DNA of 64,000 nucleotides. It comes from JBBQXH01 sp963710975. Its GTDB lineage: Bacteria; Actinomycetota; Thermoleophilia; Gaiellales; Gaiellaceae. The DNA lies in the NCBI GenBank assembly GCA_963710975.1, contig CAVQCG010000005.1:186001-250000 (forward strand), given 5' to 3'. Shown piece by piece: positions 60,216-64,000 of the stretch. The notes under the pieces are model-generated. The model ran no database searches, was not told the origin of the DNA, and worked only from the letters and a program-made list of their open reading frames with translations. The position numbers and the translations under genes are program-made. Position 1 is the first letter of the stretch, and every line of letters starts with the position of its first letter.

Positions 60216-60380
60216 TCACCTGTCGTCCTCCTGTCTGAGGCGCTCGATCAGCTCGGACGCGGCAGACCGGGTCGGCGGCCATGCCTCGCCGTCACGCTCG
60301 AGAAGGAGCCGTGCCAGTGCGTAGATCTGGCGGACCGTTGGCTTGCGCCCGGTGTGCTCGTCTCGCTCGTCGAACGGCAT
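60216..60380 (-). CDS. Small charged protein, unknown
   Basis: A 54-residue frame from ATG 60380 (MPFDERDEHTGRKPTVRQIY), predicted helical (ALARLLLERDG, SAASELIERLRQ). No recognised family. ATG lies 6 nt after TTGAAT, a weak -10-like box. A longer frame starts upstream at 60452 but that part looks non-coding. Confidence 0.5.
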   Translation of the reverse strand: MPFDERDEHTGRKPTVRQIYALARLLLERDGEAWPPTRSAASELIERLRQEDDR

Positions 60381-60483
60381 GGGTTGATTCAACACCGCGA
60401 AAGTGCGCGGAAGGCCGCGGACTGTCACGAGTTGGAGACAGCCCCGTGACACGTCGCCGTGGATCGTCGATGATCTGCGGCGC

Positions 60484-60990
60484 GTGCGATACCTCTACCT
60501 CATGCGACACGCCAAGTCGAGCTGGGACGACCCCGGGCTCGCCGATTCGGAACGACCGCTCGCTCCCCGGGGCCGCAAGGCGGCACGAAGCTTGTGTGCC
60601 TACCTCAAGGAGCGACGTATCAAGCCGGCCCTGGTTGTGTGCTCGCCGTCCGTTCGGACACTCCAGACGTTGGACGGGATCCGGCCGGCCCTCGGGAAGT
60701 CTGCAAGGGTCGAGATCGTCGACGACATCTACGGAGGGGGAGCCGACCAGTTGCTCGGCGTCCTGCGGCGGGTGCCGGCGCCGTCCTCATCCGTGATGCT
60801 GATCGGCCACAACCCTGGCATCGAGATGCTGGCAACGCTCCTCGCCGCGAAGGGCGAGGCGCTTCCGCTTCTGCGTGAGAAGTTCCCGACCGGAGCCCTC
60901 GCAACTCTGGCTACACAGCGCGCATGGAGCGAGCTCGGTCCAGAGTCCGCCGAGCTGATCGAGTTCGTCGTCCCCCGTGACCTCCCCTGA
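60484..60990 (+). CDS. sixA: SixA-like phosphohistidine phosphatase
   Basis: Histidine phosphatase of the RHG branch, 168 residues. The catalytic His is in YLMRHAKSSW near residue 8 and the second in MLIGHNPGIEML; VVCSPSVRTLQT supplies the conserved Arg. SixA of E. coli dephosphorylates histidine phospho-relay domains, but the actinobacterial members' substrates are unknown and no relay protein is adjacent. GTG 60484 places the motif at the family's usual distance from the start. Confidence 0.85.
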   Translation: MRYLYLMRHAKSSWDDPGLADSERPLAPRGRKAARSLCAYLKERRIKPALVVCSPSVRTLQTLDGIRPALGKSARVEIVDDIYGGGADQLLGVLRRVPAPSSSVMLIGHNPGIEMLATLLAAKGEALPLLREKFPTGALATLATQRAWSELGPESAELIEFVVPRDLP

Positions 60991-60996
60991 CGACCG

Positions 60997-61521
60997 TCAA
61001 CGGGGGTGCGTGTCGACCTGTCGATCCTGGCTCCAATCGACCTTGCACTCGCCCCACATGCCCGCATCGTCCTTCCGCGCGTCCTTGACGGCATCCACGA
61101 GCTCGAGCGCGTAGACCCCCTCGTTGCCCCGGTAGAAATAGGGTGCCGCCGCGCCCGCCCGCACGAGGTCGACGTTCGCGTTCCTGCCGTCGACGAACAC
61201 GTAGCGGAGGAGGCGCCCGAACGTGTCCGTGTCGTCGAGGCCAGGATCGGCCTCCAGCCTGACCGACGTGCCCGGCGGAGCAATGCGCTCGAGGGTCGCC
61301 CGTGCGGCCTCGCTGTAGCACTCTCCCTCGCCGAGCTCTGGGGCATCGACCTGCAGCAGCCGGACGCGTTGACCGCTCTCGAGCTCGAGCGTGTCACCGT
61401 CGGCGATCCTCGCCACGACGGCGTCCGCCACGAGATCTGCAGGCTTGTCCGTCTTCTGACCGCTGCAGCCGGCCGCTGCGAGCCCGACCAGGAGAAGAAC
61501 GAGGAGAAGAGACCGCTTCAC
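60997..61521 (-). CDS. Thermonuclease-like lipoprotein
   Basis: Staphylococcal-nuclease-fold protein exported as a lipoprotein. GTG 61521 gives the signal VKRSLLLVLLLVGLAAAGC. The active-site Arg and Glu/Asp positions are visible in RVRLLQVDAPELGEGECYSEAARATL and DTDTFGRLLRYVFVDG (quoted in part). A longer frame starts at 61566 but precedes the signal peptide. TATCCT lies 9 nt before the GTG. 174 residues. Probably a surface nuclease; calcium dependence not assessed. Confidence 0.85.
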   Translation of the reverse strand: MKRSLLLVLLLVGLAAAGCSGQKTDKPADLVADAVVARIADGDTLELESGQRVRLLQVDAPELGEGECYSEAARATLERIAPPGTSVRLEADPGLDDTDTFGRLLRYVFVDGRNANVDLVRAGAAAPYFYRGNEGVYALELVDAVKDARKDDAGMWGECKVDWSQDRQVDTHPR

Positions 61522-61831
61522 GCTCGCCGGAGGATATGGGCCGAACCGAGACGACTGCTGCCTCAACCCGCGGCCGGCGCGTCCTAGTCGTCAGAGCTTT
61601 CACTGTCTCTTGGACTCGTTTCAGAATGACGCTTCGTGGCCGCCGGGGCGTGATGGGTGGGTGCGATGCAAGGACGGAGGGAGCCCCAATACGAGACCTA
61701 TTGGGGCGACCGAGGACGCCGCAGCGTGCCCGCACAACGCGTTCCGGCGGCTCAAGGCTTCATTTTGGAACGAGTTCTTAACGGAAGCGGCACCCCGAAG
61801 TCAATACGCGTCCGTCATCATGAGAGGTGCG
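61522..61831. other. Intergenic region with perfect inverted repeat
   Basis: This 310-bp gap between two divergent genes carries no gene I can support. It holds TATCCT (61531-61536, minus strand) for the nuclease and a perfect 9-bp inverted repeat GCCCCAATA / TATTGGGGC (61683-61691 and 61699-61707) around a 7-nt loop. The stretch 61750-61815 is noticeably AT-richer and could be the promoter of the small membrane peptide. Confidence 0.55.
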
Positions 61832-61927
61832 ATGACGCGTCTGCTGAACCCCCTCTTCGTCCTCGGCATGGGCTTTCTGGTCGCAATGCTGGCCGTCGCC
61901 GTCGCGGGCATCGCAACGAGCCTGTAG
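61832..61927 (+). CDS. Single-span membrane microprotein
   Basis: A 31-residue frame from ATG 61832, 4 nt after GAGAGG: MTRLLNPLFVLGMGFLVAML and on to GIATSL, essentially one transmembrane helix with a positive N-terminus. An ATG four codons upstream (61820) is an alternative. It stands alone in an otherwise empty stretch, 12 bp before the 3' end of cbiX. No family recognised. Confidence 0.5.
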   Translation: MTRLLNPLFVLGMGFLVAMLAVAVAGIATSL

Positions 61928-61939
61928 GCCTCGCTCCGA

Positions 61940-62317
61940 TCACGAAGCCGTCGCAGCCTCGGCTGCGACCTCGTGCATCACGGCGACAAGACGTGGGTCC
62001 TCGCCGATCGGCGGCAGGATCTCGACGGAGAGACCCGGATGGGCAATGCTGACCGCCTCGGCACGAGCCTCGATGTCGCGGCGGACGTGAACGCCGGTGG
62101 CCATGAAGAGTGGCAGGATCCGGAGGTTCGTGATGCCCGCGGCAGCCGCTTCGTCTCCGACATCGGCGAGGGTCGGCGACGACGACTCCATCCATGCGAT
62201 CCGTACGCGGTCCGCACCAACGGCCGCCGCGACTCCCCCCGCGAGCTCCTCGAACGGCGCCCGCCAGCGCGCGTCAGCGCTCCCGTGAGCGAAGAGGACG
62301 AGGCGAGTCGCGCTCAC
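61940..62317 (-). CDS. cbiX: Sirohydrochlorin chelatase, short CbiX type
   Basis: Inserts cobalt (or iron) into sirohydrochlorin in B12 or siroheme synthesis. Only one domain (125 residues), as in the small CbiX-S forms that work as homodimers. The metal-binding His is in LFAHGSADARW near residue 10, the second in LPLFMATGVHVRRDI. GTG 62317 overlaps the methyltransferase stop by 4 bp. Whether it makes cobalamin or siroheme is open; no other cob gene is in the window. Confidence 0.85.
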   Translation of the reverse strand: MSATRLVLFAHGSADARWRAPFEELAGGVAAAVGADRVRIAWMESSSPTLADVGDEAAAAGITNLRILPLFMATGVHVRRDIEARAEAVSIAHPGLSVEILPPIGEDPRLVAVMHEVAAEAATAS

Positions 62318-62958
62318 CCGGCGTCCCATCCGATCACGTGCATCCCCTGCCACCAGCCGGGGGAGCCCTTCTCCTCGCCCCCGATGTCGAACACCATCGT
62401 CGCCAGAGGCTGACCGGCGAGATAGTCACGTGTCGCGTTCGCCACGCGATCCCAGTCCGAGTCGTCGACGACGATGAGCGCTCGAGCGGCGAGGTACTGC
62501 TCGATCAGCACGAGCCCGTCGAGGTGCGCCACGTAGGAGTGCGGGCCGTCGTAGTAGTAGACGCCGACTGTGCGCCCGGCGAGCGCGCCGTCTCGCAGGA
62601 GGTCGAAGGCGTCACCCTCGAGAACGGTGAGGCGCTCGACGCCAAACCGCTCGGCGTTCGCGCGGAGCGTATCGGCGCTTCCGCCGTCCTTCGAGAAGTC
62701 ATCCACGGCGACGTAGTCGCCCGGGTTCCCGAGGCCTGCAGCCACGAGGCTCGTTCCGCGGAACGAGCCGACCTCGACGTAGCTCTCACCGGCCTCGAGA
62801 AGGTGAGCAGCGAGGTTCAAGAGCGCGAGGTTGTTCTCGCAGGCCAGGCCGGGCACGGCCTCGAGCACGTCGCGGAACCGGCGATCACGCGGATGCTCGG
62901 ACGCGGGGAAGTCCTCGAAGAGACGCGGCAGCTCCTGGATGAATCGTTCGACGTTCAC
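62314..62958 (-). CDS. Class I SAM-dependent methyltransferase
   Basis: Rossmann-fold methyltransferase of the CmcI/Methyltransf_24 type. SAM loop YVEVGSFRGTSLVAAGLG near residue 60, acidic ribose-binding AVDDFSKDGG, and VYYYDGPHSYVAHLDGL with the metal/catalytic-region Asp. GTG 62958 (VNVERFIQELPRLFEDFPAS) gives 214 residues. Adjacent cbiX overlaps it, but the fold is not that of precorrin methyltransferases, so a B12 role is not implied. Substrate unknown. Confidence 0.8.
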   Translation of the reverse strand: MNVERFIQELPRLFEDFPASEHPRDRRFRDVLEAVPGLACENNLALLNLAAHLLEAGESYVEVGSFRGTSLVAAGLGNPGDYVAVDDFSKDGGSADTLRANAERFGVERLTVLEGDAFDLLRDGALAGRTVGVYYYDGPHSYVAHLDGLVLIEQYLAARALIVVDDSDWDRVANATRDYLAGQPLATMVFDIGGEEKGSPGWWQGMHVIGWDAG

Positions 62959-62974
62959 GGAAGGCCCCGGATTC

Positions 62975-64000
62975 CTACCACGCGCCGCCCCCACCTCCGC
63001 CCCCTCCGCCGCCTCCGCCGCCGGAGAAGCCCCCGCCACCGCCGCCCGAGCCGCTGGACGGGGGTGCGAGGGCGGAGCCGAAGCCGGCCGAGAGATCGGA
63101 GATGCCGAGCGCAGAGGGCCCCGACCCGAGGTCGGAGCCGACCGGGCTGATCCAGTAGATCGCGCTCGCATCGGCCAACTCCTTCGGCATCAGAAGATGT
63201 GCGCCCTGAAGGACACGCTCGGCGATCCCGAAGGCGATCCCGTAGACGAGGAAGCGCTCCCACAGCTCCAGCGTCGCCGGCGGGGCCTCGGCGAGGCGAG
63301 GGAAGTCCGTCAGGTAGCGCCGGAACGCCTCCCAGCGTTGAGCCTCGAGCTCCGCCTTGGGCGTGCGGCGCCGCCAGAGCCTCCGGCCGGCGGCCGCGGC
63401 GAGCACGAGCAGCACTGCGTTCGCGACGAGGCAGGCGCCGACCGCAATCGCGACGATGTCGCCCCAGCGAGGCGCGACGTTGCGGAAGCCGTGGATCCCG
63501 ATCACGAGGAGGACTGCCCCGCTGATTCCAAAGACGAGCGCGCCGATGACGAGGACGCGCCCCCCTCTGTCGTTGAACCACTTCTTCGCCCTGACAGCAG
63601 AGGCGACTCTCTCCTTGAAGGTTGCGAACCGCTTCGCGTTTGCCACGCGGTCGTCTTCGATCGTCTCCCGGAACCGCGAGAGCCGTTCGGATCCGCTGCC
63701 GACGACGCCTTCGACGAGTTCCTCGACCGGACGCTCGAACGGAGTCACGTCGGGAAGCTCGGTGCCCGCAGAGACTTCGAGATCCGCCACGTCCTCTTGA
63801 CGGAGACCGCCCCACAGCGACCGCGACGTCGTGGCCGGCACGGCCTTGAAGCGACCTCGGCGGATCAAGTCGAAGAGCGTTGCCGTGAACTCGTTCGACC
63901 CGGCATCGCCACCCTGGCGCAGGAGCGGAACGACAAGGGCGGGCGCGAGATCCGACGGTGGCTCCTGCTCGTACTCCCGGTCGTACCCTGTGTTCCGCTC
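62975..64000 (-). CDS. DUF2207 membrane protein (5' part outside window)
   Basis: C-terminal 341 residues of a DUF2207-type membrane protein; the frame is open to the right edge, so the signal peptide and beta domain are missing. Two membrane segments are seen (VLVIGALVFGISGAVLLVIG and GACLVANAVLLVLAAAA), then a cytoplasmic domain with YLTDFPRLAEAPPATLELWERFLVYGIAFG and a long glycine tail ending GGGGGAW, both typical of the family. Function unknown. It precedes the methyltransferase by 16 bp. Confidence 0.88.
   Translation of the reverse strand, partial: ERNTGYDREYEQEPPSDLAPALVVPLLRQGGDAGSNEFTATLFDLIRRGRFKAVPATTSRSLWGGLRQEDVADLEVSAGTELPDVTPFERPVEELVEGVVGSGSERLSRFRETIEDDRVANAKRFATFKERVASAVRAKKWFNDRGGRVLVIGALVFGISGAVLLVIGIHGFRNVAPRWGDIVAIAVGACLVANAVLLVLAAAAGRRLWRRRTPKAELEAQRWEAFRRYLTDFPRLAEAPPATLELWERFLVYGIAFGIAERVLQGAHLLMPKELADASAIYWISPVGSDLGSGPSALGISDLSAGFGSALAPPSSGSGGGGGGFSGGGGGGGGGGGGGAW

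Overview
The window is GC-rich bacterial chromosome (codon third positions almost all G or C) carrying almost entirely housekeeping genes. GC content, gene order (rpsP-khpA-rimM-trmD next to ffh/ftsY/smc, coaD-rsmD-recG), a class II DAHP synthase, a short coiled-coil gene beside coaD, and many start codons sitting 6-8 bases after a TANNNT box (leaderless transcripts) all point to Actinomycetota, most likely a deep lineage such as Thermoleophilia. The lineage is an inference from gene content, not a measurement. No rRNA, tRNA, CRISPR array, IS element or phage gene was seen.

Layout. 1-13949 (mostly minus strand): an MMPL transporter cut by the left edge, then read right to left rpmF-plsX-acpP-rnc-smc-ftsY-SnoaL-like-ffh-rpsP-khpA-rimM-trmD-lepB-rplS-rnhB-yraN, a ribosome/secretion/chromosome cluster; yceD heads it. 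13983-15411: a plus-strand Tat-lipoprotein-like flavin amine oxidase. 15408-19454 (minus): coiled-coil protein, coaD, rsmD, recG, a receiver-only response regulator. 19523-19663: two hairpin-rich 72-bp repeats. 19659-28939 (minus): rpmB, ribH-ribBA-ribE-ribD, rpe, rsmB, fmt, def, priA. 28982: divergent DtxR-family regulator. 29697-40984 (minus): a ten-gene chain aroG-amidohydrolase-amidase-tyrA-aroA-cmk-plsC-der-gpsA-DUF3352 lipoprotein. 41016-46608: trpS, an acyltransferase, a class III aminotransferase, a MerR/B12-binding regulator, a pseudouridine synthase. 46634-49843: zwf facing gnd-pgl, the oxidative pentose phosphate route. 49845-52515 (minus): lgt-scpA-scpB with an 82-bp tandem repeat between scpA and scpB. 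52553-57020: two small paralogous proteins, a secreted protein, dnaE. 57272-58519: a MetE-like protein behind an operator-like palindrome. 58610-64000: paralogous lipoproteins, SixA-like phosphatase, nuclease lipoprotein, a tiny membrane peptide, CbiX, a methyltransferase and a DUF2207 membrane protein cut by the right edge.

Two points affect how the annotation is read. First, at least eight reading frames are interrupted by small indels; six (ftsY, smc, the amine oxidase, ribD, gpsA, aroA) each contain exactly one base too many, in genes that are normally essential or single-copy. Sequence error is the simplest explanation; I give the reconstructed extents. Second, because GC is so high, long spurious open frames lie opposite nearly every gene and were left out.

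The most unusual items are the hairpin-bearing 82-bp repeats that separate scpA from scpB and appear to have entered the 3' end of scpA, the low-complexity N-terminal extension on lumazine synthase, an SMC with short arms, and a MerR/B12 regulator lacking the tryptophan known from CarH.
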